A DNA stretch of 64,000 bases from Cellulomonas sp. APG4 (GTDB lineage: Bacteria; Actinomycetota; Actinomycetes; Actinomycetales; Cellulomonadaceae). The DNA is taken from positions 62,001-126,000 of the forward strand of contig NZ_JAACYI010000006.1 of assembly GCF_009996735.1 (NCBI RefSeq). The letters are read 5' to 3'. The notes under the pieces were generated by a model. That model saw only the letters and a list, made by a program, of their open reading frames with translations. It ran no database searches and had not been told where the DNA came from. How positions within the stretch are numbered: position 1 is the first letter of the stretch; every line of letters begins with the position of its first letter. Both the position numbers and the translations under genes were made by a program. This document shows positions 44,433-55,974 of the stretch, one piece after another.

Positions 44433-45527
44433 TCAGGTGGACCGGTGGCGCGCGGCGAAGCGCTGCTGCAGCAGCACGGCGACGACGATGATCGCCCCCT
44501 TGGCGACCGACTGCGCCGAGATCGAGAGGTTGTTCTGGGTGAACACGTTGGCCAGCGTCGCGAAGATCACGGCCCCGATGACGGTGCCGACGATCGTGCC
44601 GCGCCCGCCCGCGAGGAGCGTGCCGCCGATGACGACGATCGCGATCGCCTCGAGCTCGTAGAGCTGGCCGTTCGTGGAGGAGCCGGCCGTGGTGCGCGCG
44701 AGCATCATGACGCCCGCGATCCCCGCCGTCAGGCCCGAGAGGGCGTACAGCCACATCGTGTGACGCCGCACGTCGATGCCGGCGAGCCTGGCGGCCTCGG
44801 GATTGCCGCCCACGGCGAGCGTCCGGCGGCCGAACGTCGTCCGGTTGAAGACCACCCAGGCGGCGACGGCGACCACGACGAAGATCCACACGAGCACCGA
44901 GACCCCCAGGACGTCCGCCCGGAAGACGTCGAGGAACGCCGGGACGTCCACGATCTGCGTGCGACGGTTGGCGATCACCTCGGCCAGGCCACGGGCGGCG
45001 ACGAGCATCGCCAAGGTCGCGATGAACGCCACGACCTTGCCGTAGGCGATCAGCACCCCGTTGACGAGCCCGGCGACCACCCCGACGGCGAGCGCGGTGA
45101 AGACGATGACCGCCCAGTGGGTCTCGCGCGCCATCGTCTGGGTCGCGAGCGTGCTGGCCCACACCGTCGACAGACCCAGCACGGAGCCGACCGAGAGGTC
45201 GATGCCGCCCCCGGTGATGACGAAGGTCATGCCGATCGCGAGCACCCCGTAGATGGCCGCGAGCCGCAGGATCGTCATGAGGTTGTCGACGCTCGCGAAG
45301 CGCTCCCCCGCGGTCGCGACACCGACCGCGCAGATGAGGAGCAGGGCGACGACGAGGCCGAGGTTGCGCCCCGCGCCGCCCGCGACCAGCCGCCGCCACG
45401 CGCCCGACGGCGAGGGGCCGTGGCTCGCGGTGGCGGTCGGGCCCGTGCGCTGCATGCGGACCGGGTCGTCCGGGTCGGGCGGGATGCTGCCGGCCGTCGC
45501 GAGGCCGGGCGGGGTCTGCTCGCTCAC
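44433..45527 (-). CDS. ABC transporter permease (RbsC type)
   Basis: A 364-residue permease with a 45-residue Pro-rich cytoplasmic tail and about ten hydrophobic segments. Family markers are AAIYGVLAIGMTFVITGGGIDLSVGSVLGLS and the NPEAARLAGIDVRRHTMWLYALSGLTAGIAGV docking region. Its GTG overlaps the stop of the ATPase gene (GTGA), so both are translated in step. Confidence 0.95.
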   Translation of the reverse strand: MSEQTPPGLATAGSIPPDPDDPVRMQRTGPTATASHGPSPSGAWRRLVAGGAGRNLGLVVALLLICAVGVATAGERFASVDNLMTILRLAAIYGVLAIGMTFVITGGGIDLSVGSVLGLSTVWASTLATQTMARETHWAVIVFTALAVGVVAGLVNGVLIAYGKVVAFIATLAMLVAARGLAEVIANRRTQIVDVPAFLDVFRADVLGVSVLVWIFVVVAVAAWVVFNRTTFGRRTLAVGGNPEAARLAGIDVRRHTMWLYALSGLTAGIAGVMMLARTTAGSSTNGQLYELEAIAIVVIGGTLLAGGRGTIVGTVIGAVIFATLANVFTQNNLSISAQSVAKGAIIVVAVLLQQRFAARHRST

Positions 45528-47044
45528 GCGACACTTCCTTCCATCACGAGGTCGAGGACCCCGTGCTCGTCGATCCGGTCGGACGGGCCCGCGTGCACCA
45601 CGCGGCCCTCGGAGATCACCAGGACGCGGTCGGCGAGGCCCAGCACCTCGTCGATCTCGCTCGAGACGACGACGATCGCGGCGCCGCGTGCGGCGAGGTC
45701 GCGGATCAGGCCGTAGATCTCGGCGCGCGCACCCACGTCCACGCCGCGGGTCGGCTCGTCGAGCAGCAGCACGCGGCAGCCGTGCACGAGCCAGCGCGCG
45801 AGCATCGCCTTCTGCTGGTTGCCTCCCGACAGCGTCCGGGCGTCGCGGTCGGGGTCGTCGGGGCGCAGGTCGAGCGCCGTGATCTGCTCGCGGGCGGCGG
45901 CGCGCTCGGCGCGCTCGTCGAGGAAGCCGGCCGAGGCGAACCGCCCGAAGCTCGACAGCGTGATGTTGCGGTAGACGGGTTCGCCGAGGAGCAGCCCCTG
46001 GCTCTTGCGCTCCTCGGGCGCCAGCCCGATCCCGGCCCGCACGGCCGCGCCGACCGAGCCGGGACGCAGCCGGCGACCCGCGACGGTGACGCGGCCGGCG
46101 GTCGCGCGTCGGGCCCCGTAGACGGTCTCGAGGATCTCGGAGCGTCCGGCCCCGACGAGCCCGGCCAGGCCGACGACCTCACCTGCGCGGACGGTGAACG
46201 AGACGTCGTCGAACACGCCGCGCAACCCCAGCCCCTCGACCGCGAGCAGCTCCTCCGCGTCGCGGTCGACCGCGGCGCGCTCCGGGAACGAGCCCTCGAC
46301 CGTGCGGCCCGTCATGAGCCGGATGAGGTCGGCCGTCGGCGTGTCGCCGACCAGGAGGTTGGCCCCGACCGTGCGCCCGTCCTTGAGGACGGTGATCCGG
46401 TCGCCGACCTGGCGGATCTCCTCGAGACGGTGGGAGATGTAGACCACCGCGACCCCGTCGGCGGTGAGCTGGCGGACGACCCGGAAGAGGTTCGCGACCT
46501 CCTCGGAGTCGAGGACGGCGGACGGCTCGTCCATGACGATCAGACGGGCGTCGTGCGAGAGTGCCCGCGCCATGCTGACGATCTGCTGGCCGGCGGCCGA
46601 GAGCTGTCCGACCTCGCGCGTCGGCGAGATGTCCCCGTGTCCCAGGCGGGCGAGGATCGCCTGCGTCCTGCGGTGGAGCTCGCGGCGGCGCGTCACGCCG
46701 GCGGTCGCGAGCTCGTGCCCGAGGAAGACGTTCTCGGCGACGGTGAGACCCGGCACCACGTCGAGCTCCTGGTACATCGTGGCGACGCCCGCGCGGAGGG
46801 CCGCCACGGGCGACGTCGTCCGGAGCGGCTCGCCCTTCCACAGGATCGTCCCGGCGTCCGGCCGGTGCGCTCCCGCGAGCACCTTGATGAGCGTCGACTT
46901 GCCGGCGCCGTTCTGCCCGAGCAGGCAGTGCACCTCCCCCGGGAGGATCTCGAGGTCGACGCCGTCGAGGGCCTTCGCACCGGGGAAGTGCTTGACGATG
47001 CCGCGCATGTGAAGCAGCGGCTCGTGGTGGGCATCAGCGACCAT
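45524..47044 (-). CDS. sugar ABC transporter ATP-binding protein (RbsA type, two ATPase domains)
   Basis: A 506-residue tandem ATPase. Domain 1: Walker A GQNGAGKST and LSAAGQQIVSMARALSHDARLIVMDEPSAVLDSEE. Domain 2: a degenerate first loop GLVGAGRSEI and an intact signature LSGGNQQKAMLARWL followed by LLLDEPTRGVDVGA, the usual asymmetry of RbsA/MglA proteins. The ATG at 47044 is selected from a strong leaderless promoter (TTGACG, 16 bases, TAGTTT, 7 bases). First gene of the operon, divergent from the ROK regulator. Confidence 0.95.
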   Translation of the reverse strand: MVADAHHEPLLHMRGIVKHFPGAKALDGVDLEILPGEVHCLLGQNGAGKSTLIKVLAGAHRPDAGTILWKGEPLRTTSPVAALRAGVATMYQELDVVPGLTVAENVFLGHELATAGVTRRRELHRRTQAILARLGHGDISPTREVGQLSAAGQQIVSMARALSHDARLIVMDEPSAVLDSEEVANLFRVVRQLTADGVAVVYISHRLEEIRQVGDRITVLKDGRTVGANLLVGDTPTADLIRLMTGRTVEGSFPERAAVDRDAEELLAVEGLGLRGVFDDVSFTVRAGEVVGLAGLVGAGRSEILETVYGARRATAGRVTVAGRRLRPGSVGAAVRAGIGLAPEERKSQGLLLGEPVYRNITLSSFGRFASAGFLDERAERAAAREQITALDLRPDDPDRDARTLSGGNQQKAMLARWLVHGCRVLLLDEPTRGVDVGARAEIYGLIRDLAARGAAIVVVSSEIDEVLGLADRVLVISEGRVVHAGPSDRIDEHGVLDLVMEGSVA

Positions 47045-47051
47045 GCGGGCG

Positions 47052-47079
47052 AAACTACTCAGGTTCTGTCGAGCGTCAA
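47052..47079 (-). promoter_or_regulatory. leaderless promoter of the ribose-type ABC operon
   Basis: On the minus strand TTGACG (47074-47079), a 16-base spacer, TAGTTT (47052-47057), then seven bases to the ATG. The -35 element is part of TGCTTGAC, which is repeated inverted at 47154-47161. Confidence 0.65.
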
Positions 47080-47169
47080 GCAAAAGTTGCCAGGTATGAG
47101 ACGCGTTATGGGAATGTGACCTGTCGAAGTGGCCCATCTTCTGCCTCGTCCTGTGCTTGACTGCGCGTC

Positions 47170-48351
47170 ATGGAGTCGCATGCCCGCACCGTCGCCCGGC
47201 CCACCGGGGTCGGCGAGATGTTCCAGCTCCTGCGCGACGGCAGGGCGCGCACGCGGGCCGAGCTCGCCCAGGTGACGGGCCAGGCGCGCTCCACGATCGC
47301 CGCGCGCGTCGACCTCCTCCTCGCCTCCGGCCTCGTCGCCCCGGCGGGTGAGGCCAGCTCGACGGGCGGGCGCCCGCCCGCCACGTTCGCCTTCAACCCG
47401 AGCGCACGCGTGGTGCTCGCCGTCGACCTGGGCGCGACGCACGCGCGCCTCGCGGTCACCGACCTCGCCTCGACCGTGCTCGCCGAGCACCACGAGCCGA
47501 TCGCGATCGCCGACGGTCCAGAACCCGTGCTCGACCACGTCGCGGCGGTGGGCCGTGCGCTCGTCGACCAGGCGGGCCGCTCGATGTCGGACCTTGTCAG
47601 CGTCGGGGTCGGGCTCCCTGGTCCCGTGGACCACGCCACGGGACGGCCCACGAACCCGCCGATCATGCCCGGGTGGGACGACGCAGACGTCCCCGGCCTG
47701 CTGCGCGAACTGCTCGGCGCACCCGTGCTCGTCGACAACGACGTCAATCTCATGGCCCTCGGCGAGCACAGCGCCGAGTTCCCGGACGTGGACCACCTGC
47801 TCTTCGTGAAGGTCGCGACCGGCATCGGTGCCGGGGTGATCAGCGACGGCGGGATCCGCCGGGGGGCGCAGGGCGCCGCGGGCGACCTCGGCCACATCGC
47901 CGTTCCCGACGGTCCCGACCTGCTGTGCCGGTGCGGCAACACCGGCTGCCTCGAGGCGGTCGCGAGCGGCAGGGCGGTCGCCACGCGACTCACCGAGCAG
48001 GGCGTCCCGGCGGCCACCAGCGCCGACGTCGTCGCGCTCGTGCGATCCGGCGACGTTCGTGCGGGACACGAGGTCCGCGAGGCGGGCCGCACCATCGGTG
48101 GCGTGCTCGCCGCGTGCGTGAGCATGCTCAACCCGTCGATGATCGTGATCGGCGGGAACCTCGCCGAGGCCGGCGAGCACCTGCTCGCGGGCATCCGCGA
48201 GGTCGTCTACCGCAGGTCGCTCCCGCTCGCGACCCAGCACCTGCGCATCGTCCAGAGCCGGACCCGGGGCCGCGCGGGCGTGCTCGGCGCGAGCTCCATG
48301 GCGGCCGAGCACGTGCTCTCGTCCACCGCGATCGACGCCCTCCTGTCCTGA
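47170..48351 (+). CDS. ROK-family transcriptional regulator
   Basis: A 393-residue NagC/XylR-like repressor: winged helix at about 12-75 (MFQLLRDGRARTRAELAQVTGQARSTIAARVDLLLASGLV), then a sugar-kinase-like domain with VDLGATHARLAV, the DNDVNLMALGEH catalytic-type stretch, GDLGHIAV and the zinc motif CRCGNTGCLE. Divergence from the ABC operon with inverted TGCTTGAC sequences between them suggests local control. ATG at 47218 is a weaker alternative that would truncate the HTH. Confidence 0.92.
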   Translation: MESHARTVARPTGVGEMFQLLRDGRARTRAELAQVTGQARSTIAARVDLLLASGLVAPAGEASSTGGRPPATFAFNPSARVVLAVDLGATHARLAVTDLASTVLAEHHEPIAIADGPEPVLDHVAAVGRALVDQAGRSMSDLVSVGVGLPGPVDHATGRPTNPPIMPGWDDADVPGLLRELLGAPVLVDNDVNLMALGEHSAEFPDVDHLLFVKVATGIGAGVISDGGIRRGAQGAAGDLGHIAVPDGPDLLCRCGNTGCLEAVASGRAVATRLTEQGVPAATSADVVALVRSGDVRAGHEVREAGRTIGGVLAACVSMLNPSMIVIGGNLAEAGEHLLAGIREVVYRRSLPLATQHLRIVQSRTRGRAGVLGASSMAAEHVLSSTAIDALLS

Positions 48352-48378
48352 GGTCCGGACTCAGCACCCGGCCGGGGC

Positions 48379-49290
48379 TCAGCGCTCCCGGTAGTGGTAC
48401 GCGTCCACGGGGACGAACCCCATCTGGCGATAGAGCGCGACGGCGGCCCGGTTCGACTCCTCGACCTGCAGGAACGCGCGCCCTACACCCGCCGGGGCGC
48501 CCTCGAGGGCGACGCGGGTGAGTGCGCGCGCCACTCCCCTGCGCCGGGCGCGCCGCTCCACCGCCAGGCAGCTCAGAGCAAGCCAGCCGTGCGACGGCGC
48601 TGCACGGAGGACGCCGATGCGTCCGCCAGCGTCGTGGGCCGTCAGGTACCGGGCGGGCGCCCCCTCCAGGATGCGCCGCGCGAGGGTGGCGTCGGTGGTG
48701 GTGGTCGCCTTGACGCCGAGCCATGTCTCGAGCCACCCGTCGTCCGGGCGCTCGGACCACGCGACCCGCAACCCGTCGGCTCCGGTCGCGCGCGTGGAGG
48801 ACACGCGCGACGGCACCATGCCGTCGGGCAGCGTGCCGCCGGACGGCGTGCGGGCGGACGGCGTGCGGGCGGACAGCGTGCGGTCGGACAGCGTGCGGTC
48901 GGACAGCGTGCCGCCGGGCAGCGCGCCTTCGCGCGACGTGCCGGCGAGCGGCGCAGCCATCACCACGGTCGGCGCCACCGCGCGGTAGCCACGCTCGGCC
49001 AGGAGGCGGTCGAGGCCCGGGGCCGTGCGGGGGTCCAGGCGCACCACGCTCCGCGCACCGTGCTCGGCGTAGAGCGCCTCGACCTCGCCGAGCGTCCTGG
49101 CCACGGCCGCCGTCGCTGCGAGGTCGCCCAGGCGCGTCCGGTGCGCGGCGAGCGACGGCAAGGCACTGTTCGCCCTGCGGGTGAAGCCGCCCGACCGCCC
49201 CACGCGCCACCCGCCCACCTCGCTGACGTCGACGGGAGGCCACGTCGCGGTCTCGATGAGGGCTCCCGGCGCGGGAAGCTCCTCAGACAT
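48379..49290 (-). CDS. GNAT-family acetyltransferase with an internal pentapeptide-repeat insert
   Basis: A 303-residue protein. The C-terminal half (about 180-303) is a GNAT domain with CLAVERRARRRGVARALTRVAL and FLQVEESNRAAVALYRQMGFVPVDAYHYRER. The N-terminal half (1-115: SEVGGWRVGRSGGFTRRANSALP) looks like a second, degenerate GNAT half. Between them lies a 5-residue repeat tract (TLSDR, TLSAR, TPSAR variants) encoded by seven 15-bp units at 48823-48927. The ATG overlaps the end of the upstream GNAT gene by eight bases. Confidence 0.85.
   Translation of the reverse strand: MSEELPAPGALIETATWPPVDVSEVGGWRVGRSGGFTRRANSALPSLAAHRTRLGDLAATAAVARTLGEVEALYAEHGARSVVRLDPRTAPGLDRLLAERGYRAVAPTVVMAAPLAGTSREGALPGGTLSDRTLSDRTLSARTPSARTPSGGTLPDGMVPSRVSSTRATGADGLRVAWSERPDDGWLETWLGVKATTTTDATLARRILEGAPARYLTAHDAGGRIGVLRAAPSHGWLALSCLAVERRARRRGVARALTRVALEGAPAGVGRAFLQVEESNRAAVALYRQMGFVPVDAYHYRER
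48823..48927. repeat. 15-bp tandem repeat (seven units) inside the GNAT gene
   Basis: Seven consecutive 15-bp units of the form G(T/C)CGG(A/G)C(A/G)GCGTGC plus one base. The unit length is a multiple of three, so copy-number change keeps the reading frame and alters the linker length between the two halves of the protein. Confidence 0.9.
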
Positions 49291-49837
49291 CGCCGTGCGC
49301 ACCGCCGACGGCTCCGTCGGCACCGTCGGCCTCCTCGCTCCCGGCCGGGCCATGGCCCGCGAGCGCAAGGGAGTAGACACGCATCCGGTAGCCCTCGACC
49401 GACCAGTCACGCTCCGGCACCCGGACCATGCCGAGACGCTCGTAGATGCGGTGCGCGGTGCGCATCTCCTCGAGGCTCGACAGCACGAACGCCCGGGCTC
49501 CACGCTCACGCGCCGCGTCCACGGCGGCGACCACGAGCCGTTCGCCGACACCGCGCCCTCGCGCCAGGGGATCCACGGCGAGCATCCGGATCTCGGCCTC
49601 GCCGTCGCGCGCGACCTCGGCCCACTCCGATCCGTGCCCGGTGAGCGTGACCGTGCCCACCACCGCACCCGACTCGACCGCCACGAGCACCGTGGCCTCG
49701 TGGGCACGGCGCACGGCCGAACGCAGCTCGTCGACGTAGTCGTGGTCGGCCTCGATCAGACCGTCCGCGAGGTAGGCCTGCGCCGTCAGGTCGCCGACGC
49801 GCGCGAGCTCGTCCTCGTGGGCGGTACGGATCTGCAT
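49283..49837 (-). CDS. GNAT-family N-acetyltransferase
   Basis: A 184-residue acetyltransferase with IRMLAVDPLARGRGVGERLVVAAVDAARERGARAFVLSS and HRIYERLGMVRVPERDW, a compact GNAT fold. The C-terminal 25 residues are Gly/Ala/Asp-rich. The ATG follows GAGGAG with four bases spacing. It is translated just upstream of, and overlaps, the repeat-containing GNAT gene; both lie after ligA on the same strand. The substrate is unknown. Confidence 0.88.
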   Translation of the reverse strand: MQIRTAHEDELARVGDLTAQAYLADGLIEADHDYVDELRSAVRRAHEATVLVAVESGAVVGTVTLTGHGSEWAEVARDGEAEIRMLAVDPLARGRGVGERLVVAAVDAARERGARAFVLSSLEEMRTAHRIYERLGMVRVPERDWSVEGYRMRVYSLALAGHGPAGSEEADGADGAVGGAHGDV

Positions 49838-49873
49838 GGGACTCCTCGGTTCCGGGGGGGCGCGAGGCCCCGG

Positions 49874-52348
<2,475 letters not shown>

Positions 52349-52349
52349 C

Positions 52350-52355
52350 TAGGGT
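52350..52355 (+). promoter_or_regulatory. -10-like hexamer of a leaderless promoter for the prolyl oligopeptidase gene
   Basis: TAGGGT, six bases before the GTG at 52362. Confidence 0.55.
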
Positions 52356-52361
52356 GTGCCC

Positions 52362-54434
52362 GTGAGCGACTCCCCCGAGACCCCTGGCGACCCGTACACC
52401 TGGCTCGAGGAGGTCGAGTCGCAGCGCGCGCTGGCCTGGGTACGTGAGCGCAACGCCGAGACCGCCGCGGCCCTGGGCGCGACCCCCGAGTTCGGTGCCA
52501 CACGCGACGCGATCCGCGAGGTGCTCGACTCGCGTGCCAAGATCCCGGACGTCAGCCGGATCGGCGAGCACCTGTACAACTTCTGGCGCGACGCCGAGCA
52601 CCCGCGCGGGCTGTGGAGGCGGACGACGCTCGAGAGCTACCGCACGCCCGAACCCGACTGGGAGACGGTCCTCGACCTGGACGCCCTCAACGCGGCCGAG
52701 GGCGAGGACTGGGTGTGGCACGGCGCCACGGTGCTGCGGCCCGAGTACCGCAAGGCCCTCGTCGAGCTGTCCCACGGCGGCTCGGACGCCGACGTGACGC
52801 GCGAGCTCGACCTGGTCACCAAGCAGTTCGTCGACCCCGCCGACGGCGGTTTCCTGCGTCCCGAGGCCAAGGGCACGGTGTCGTGGGTCGACGAGGACGA
52901 GATCTTCGTCGCGACGGACTTCGGGCCGGGGTCGATGACGCCGTCGGGGTATCCCCGGATCGCCAAGCGCTGGCGCCGCGGGACCCCGCTGGAGGCCGCC
53001 GAGACGGTGTACGAGGGCGCCGCGACGGACATGTACATCGCGGCGTTCAAGGACCGCACGCCGGGGTTCGAGCGGGAGTACGTGGTGCGGACCATCGCGT
53101 TCTACGCCGAGGAGACCTTCCTGCTGCGCGAGGGCGCCCTCGTCCGGGTCGAGGTCCCCACCTCGGCCGAGGTCGGTTTCCACCGCGAGTGGCTCACGGT
53201 CACGCTGCGCGAGGACTGGACTCCCGTCGAGGGCGGCCCGACCTTCGCAGGCGGCTCGCTGCTGGCCGCACCGCTCGAGGACTTCCTCGCAGGGTCCCGC
53301 GACCTCACGGTGCTGTTCGCCCCGAGCCCGACGACATCCCTGTCCGGGGCGGCGTTCACGCGCCACCACCTGGTGCTGACCGTCCTCGACGACGTCAAGA
53401 ACCGCCTCGAGGTGCTGACCCCGCCGCGTGAGGCCGTGGCCGGCGTCCCGTGGGAGCGTGGCGAGCTGGCCGGGGTCCCCTCGATCGGGACCGTCGGCGT
53501 GCGCGCCGTCGACCGCGTGGAGAGTGACGACGTCTGGCTCGTCACCACCGACTACCTCACGCCCACCACCCTCTCGCTCGCGACGGTGGGGGCGGACGCC
53601 GCGCCCGAGCCGCTCAAGGGGATGCCCGCGTTCTTCGACACCACCGGCCTCGCCGTGAGCCAGCACTTCGCGACGTCGGCCGACGGCACGCGCGTCCCGT
53701 ACTTCCAGGTGGCCCGCGAGGACCTCGAGCACGACGGCACCGCGCCCACGCTCCTCTACGGCTACGGCGGGTTCGAGATCTCGCTGCTGCCCTCGTACTC
53801 GGGCGGCCTCGGCCGTGCGTGGCTCGAGCGCGGCGGGGTCTACACCGTCGCCAACATCCGTGGCGGCGGCGAGTACGGCCCGCGCTGGCACCAGGCCGCG
53901 CTCAAGGAGAACCGGCACCGTGCCTACGAGGACTTCGCGGCGGTCGCGGAGGACCTCGTGGGCCGGGGCGTCACCGCGCCTGCGCACCTGGGGATCCAGG
54001 GCGGTTCGAACGGCGGTCTGCTCACGGGCAACATGCTCGTGCGGCGTCCCGACCTGTTCGGTGCCGTCGTCATCCAGGTCCCGCTGCTCGACATGCGCCG
54101 GTACTCGCGCCTGCTGGCGGGTGCCTCGTGGATGGCCGAGTACGGCGACCCGGACGACCCTGCGCAGTGGGGGTTCATCCGCACCTTCTCGCCGTACCAC
54201 CTGGTCGAGGAGAGCACGGACTACCCGCCCGTGCTCCTCACGACCTCCACCCGTGACGACCGCGTGCACCCGGGCCACGCCCGCAAGCTCGCCGCCCGGC
54301 TGCGCGAGTGGGGCAAGGACGTGACGTACTACGAGAACGTCGAGGGCGGGCACGGCGGCGCGGCGGACAACTCGCAGGCCGCGCACATGTCCGCGCTGGC
54401 GTACCGGTTCCTGTGGGAGCGGCTGGCGGGCTGA
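52362..54434 (+). CDS. prolyl oligopeptidase-family serine peptidase (S9A)
   Basis: A 690-residue S9A peptidase: an N-terminal segment (DPYTWLEEVESQRALAWVRERN), a seven-bladed propeller (about 70-420), and a C-terminal alpha/beta hydrolase with the nucleophile in GIQGGSNGGLLTG, Asp in TSTRDDRVHPGHA and His in VEGGHGG. No signal peptide, so it probably degrades short peptides in the cytoplasm. GTG at 52362 is chosen over an in-frame GTG six bases earlier because TAGGGT lies six bases before it. It diverges from ligA. Confidence 0.93.
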   Translation: MSDSPETPGDPYTWLEEVESQRALAWVRERNAETAAALGATPEFGATRDAIREVLDSRAKIPDVSRIGEHLYNFWRDAEHPRGLWRRTTLESYRTPEPDWETVLDLDALNAAEGEDWVWHGATVLRPEYRKALVELSHGGSDADVTRELDLVTKQFVDPADGGFLRPEAKGTVSWVDEDEIFVATDFGPGSMTPSGYPRIAKRWRRGTPLEAAETVYEGAATDMYIAAFKDRTPGFEREYVVRTIAFYAEETFLLREGALVRVEVPTSAEVGFHREWLTVTLREDWTPVEGGPTFAGGSLLAAPLEDFLAGSRDLTVLFAPSPTTSLSGAAFTRHHLVLTVLDDVKNRLEVLTPPREAVAGVPWERGELAGVPSIGTVGVRAVDRVESDDVWLVTTDYLTPTTLSLATVGADAAPEPLKGMPAFFDTTGLAVSQHFATSADGTRVPYFQVAREDLEHDGTAPTLLYGYGGFEISLLPSYSGGLGRAWLERGGVYTVANIRGGGEYGPRWHQAALKENRHRAYEDFAAVAEDLVGRGVTAPAHLGIQGGSNGGLLTGNMLVRRPDLFGAVVIQVPLLDMRRYSRLLAGASWMAEYGDPDDPAQWGFIRTFSPYHLVEESTDYPPVLLTTSTRDDRVHPGHARKLAARLREWGKDVTYYENVEGGHGGAADNSQAAHMSALAYRFLWERLAG

Positions 54435-54472
54435 ACGAGGCGCGACGTGTCGGTGCACGGGTCTAGCGTCCG

Positions 54473-54502
54473 GGTGACGGGCTCGACCTGAGTCCCGTCA
54501 CC
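54473..54502 (+). terminator. inverted repeat after the prolyl oligopeptidase gene
   Basis: GGTGACGGG and CCCGTCACC pair over nine bases with a 12-base loop. No T-tract. It also lies 25 bases before the VOC gene and could be regulatory. Confidence 0.4.
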
Positions 54503-54526
54503 TCGTCCTCGCCCCGGGAGCGCGTC

Positions 54527-54922
54527 ATGCCCGTCCGCTGGTACTCCGTCGTCGTCGACTGCACAGACGTCCACGCCCAGGCCCGGTGGTGGGCCACGGC
54601 CCTCGGCTGGGAGAAGGCCTACGAGGCCGACGACGAGGTGGTGCTCGTCCCGCCGCACGCGCTCACCGCGAGGGCCTCGGTCCCGGTCGAGGAGCAGGGG
54701 CCCGGCCTCGTCTTCGTCCCGGTGCCCGAGGGCAAGACGGTGAAGAACCGACTGCACCTGGACCTCGCGCCACGCGCCGATGACGACCAGGCGGCCGAGG
54801 TCCAGCGTCTGATCGAGCTCGGCGCGACCCGGGTCGACGTGGGCCAGGGTCCGGAGGTCAGCTGGGTCGTGCTGGCGGATCCCGAGGGCAACGAGTTCTG
54901 CGTGCTCTCGCCGCGCGACTGA
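54527..54922 (+). CDS. VOC-family (glyoxalase-fold) protein
   Basis: A 131-residue single VOC protein of the glyoxalase-like class (WYSVVVDCTDVHAQARWWATALGWE, NRLHLDLAPRADDDQAAEVQRLIELGA, WVVLADPEGNEFCVLSPRD). This subgroup often lacks full metal-ligand sets and its substrates are unknown. ATG with a GGGAGCG ribosome site. It stands alone after the prolyl oligopeptidase gene. Confidence 0.87.
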   Translation: MPVRWYSVVVDCTDVHAQARWWATALGWEKAYEADDEVVLVPPHALTARASVPVEEQGPGLVFVPVPEGKTVKNRLHLDLAPRADDDQAAEVQRLIELGATRVDVGQGPEVSWVVLADPEGNEFCVLSPRD

Positions 54923-54930
54923 CGGATGCC

Positions 54931-55974
54931 TCAGCCGGCGTCGGCGGTCTCGGCGAGCTCGGCGGCCACGCGCACCGCCGACGCGATCGCAGGGCGCAGC
55001 GCGCGCAGGTCGTTGATCACCAGGTCGCCGCCCGTGAGCGTCGGCGACGCCTCGACGTGCACGGCGACGTCGGCGAGATCACGCGCCGGCAGACCGACGG
55101 CGGTCCAGGGCCGGGCGATCCCACGCGCGACCTTCGCGACGTCGGTGCGGCGTCCGTTGCGCTCGGGCGGCAGCCCGAACCACATGCGACGGCCCGCTTC
55201 GACGACGGCCGCCACCTGCTCCCACTGGGGCCCGCGCACGGCATCGGCCCCGAGGCCCACCGCGTCCGCCCCGCTCGCCGCGAGGGCCGTGAGCGCCCTC
55301 GACGCGAAGCGGAGCCCACCGTGGGCGACCACCTCGACGGCCCCCGCCGCACGAGCACCGTCGACCACTGACGTCAAGCCCTGGGCGACCAGCTCGCCCT
55401 CGACCGCCGCGAGTCGACCGTGCCCCGAGAACGTCGCGACGGTGCCGCCCAGCACGTCGGGAAGCATGGGCTCGCGCAGCACGACGACGGGCTCGGCACC
55501 GGGCACCGACGCGCGCACCGAGGCGAGGAGGGGACCGAGCCCCTCGGCGAGCGCCGCGACGACGTCGCGCACCGCGCCGGCGTCGGCGAGCACACGGTCG
55601 CCGCGCGCGAGGTACAGGATCGCGGCGAGGCTCCACGGGCCGCGCACCGACACCACGAGCCGCCCCGTCCAGCCGTGGGCCGCGACCGCGAGCGCGTCGA
55701 GGTCCTCCCGCAGCAACGCCTCCGTGCGACGCTGGTCGGCCCCCGGGCGGTCGGCGAGCTTCCAGCCGTGCGGCCCGAGCTCCACAGGCATCTCGGGCAG
55801 GAGCGCCGCGGTACGCGCGACCGACTCCGCCCACGGCCCGCGCGAGGGCAGCTGGACGGTCGGTGGGAGCGGCTCGACGCCGTGCGGGGCGCGGGCGAGC
55901 TCGTCGACCGCCGTGCGCTGCGCCTCGAGCACCTTCGTCCCGGGCCACGGGCCGAGGACGCTGACGCCCGTCAC
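54931..55974 (-). CDS. MetE-like (cobalamin-independent methionine synthase fold) protein lacking zinc ligands
   Basis: A 347-residue protein with the overall layout of the archaeal/C-terminal MetE domain ([63 protein letters not shown]). It contains no cysteine at all, so the His-Cys-Cys zinc site needed for homocysteine activation is missing; the expected H-x-C region reads VVAHGGLRF. It is unlikely to be a methionine synthase. Its GTG overlaps the mnmA stop (GTGA), an arrangement that suggests a link to mnmA, such as sulfur or tRNA-thiolation metabolism (inference). Confidence 0.75.
   Translation of the reverse strand: MTGVSVLGPWPGTKVLEAQRTAVDELARAPHGVEPLPPTVQLPSRGPWAESVARTAALLPEMPVELGPHGWKLADRPGADQRRTEALLREDLDALAVAAHGWTGRLVVSVRGPWSLAAILYLARGDRVLADAGAVRDVVAALAEGLGPLLASVRASVPGAEPVVVLREPMLPDVLGGTVATFSGHGRLAAVEGELVAQGLTSVVDGARAAGAVEVVAHGGLRFASRALTALAASGADAVGLGADAVRGPQWEQVAAVVEAGRRMWFGLPPERNGRRTDVAKVARGIARPWTAVGLPARDLADVAVHVEASPTLTGGDLVINDLRALRPAIASAVRVAAELAETADAG

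Noticed and set aside
48823-48927. The 15-bp repeat array as a CRISPR
   Set aside because: Units are contiguous without spacers, too short, and in frame within a gene.
54931-55974. Functional methionine synthase (MetE)
   Set aside because: No cysteine residues, so the zinc and homocysteine site is absent, and the N-terminal MetE half is missing.
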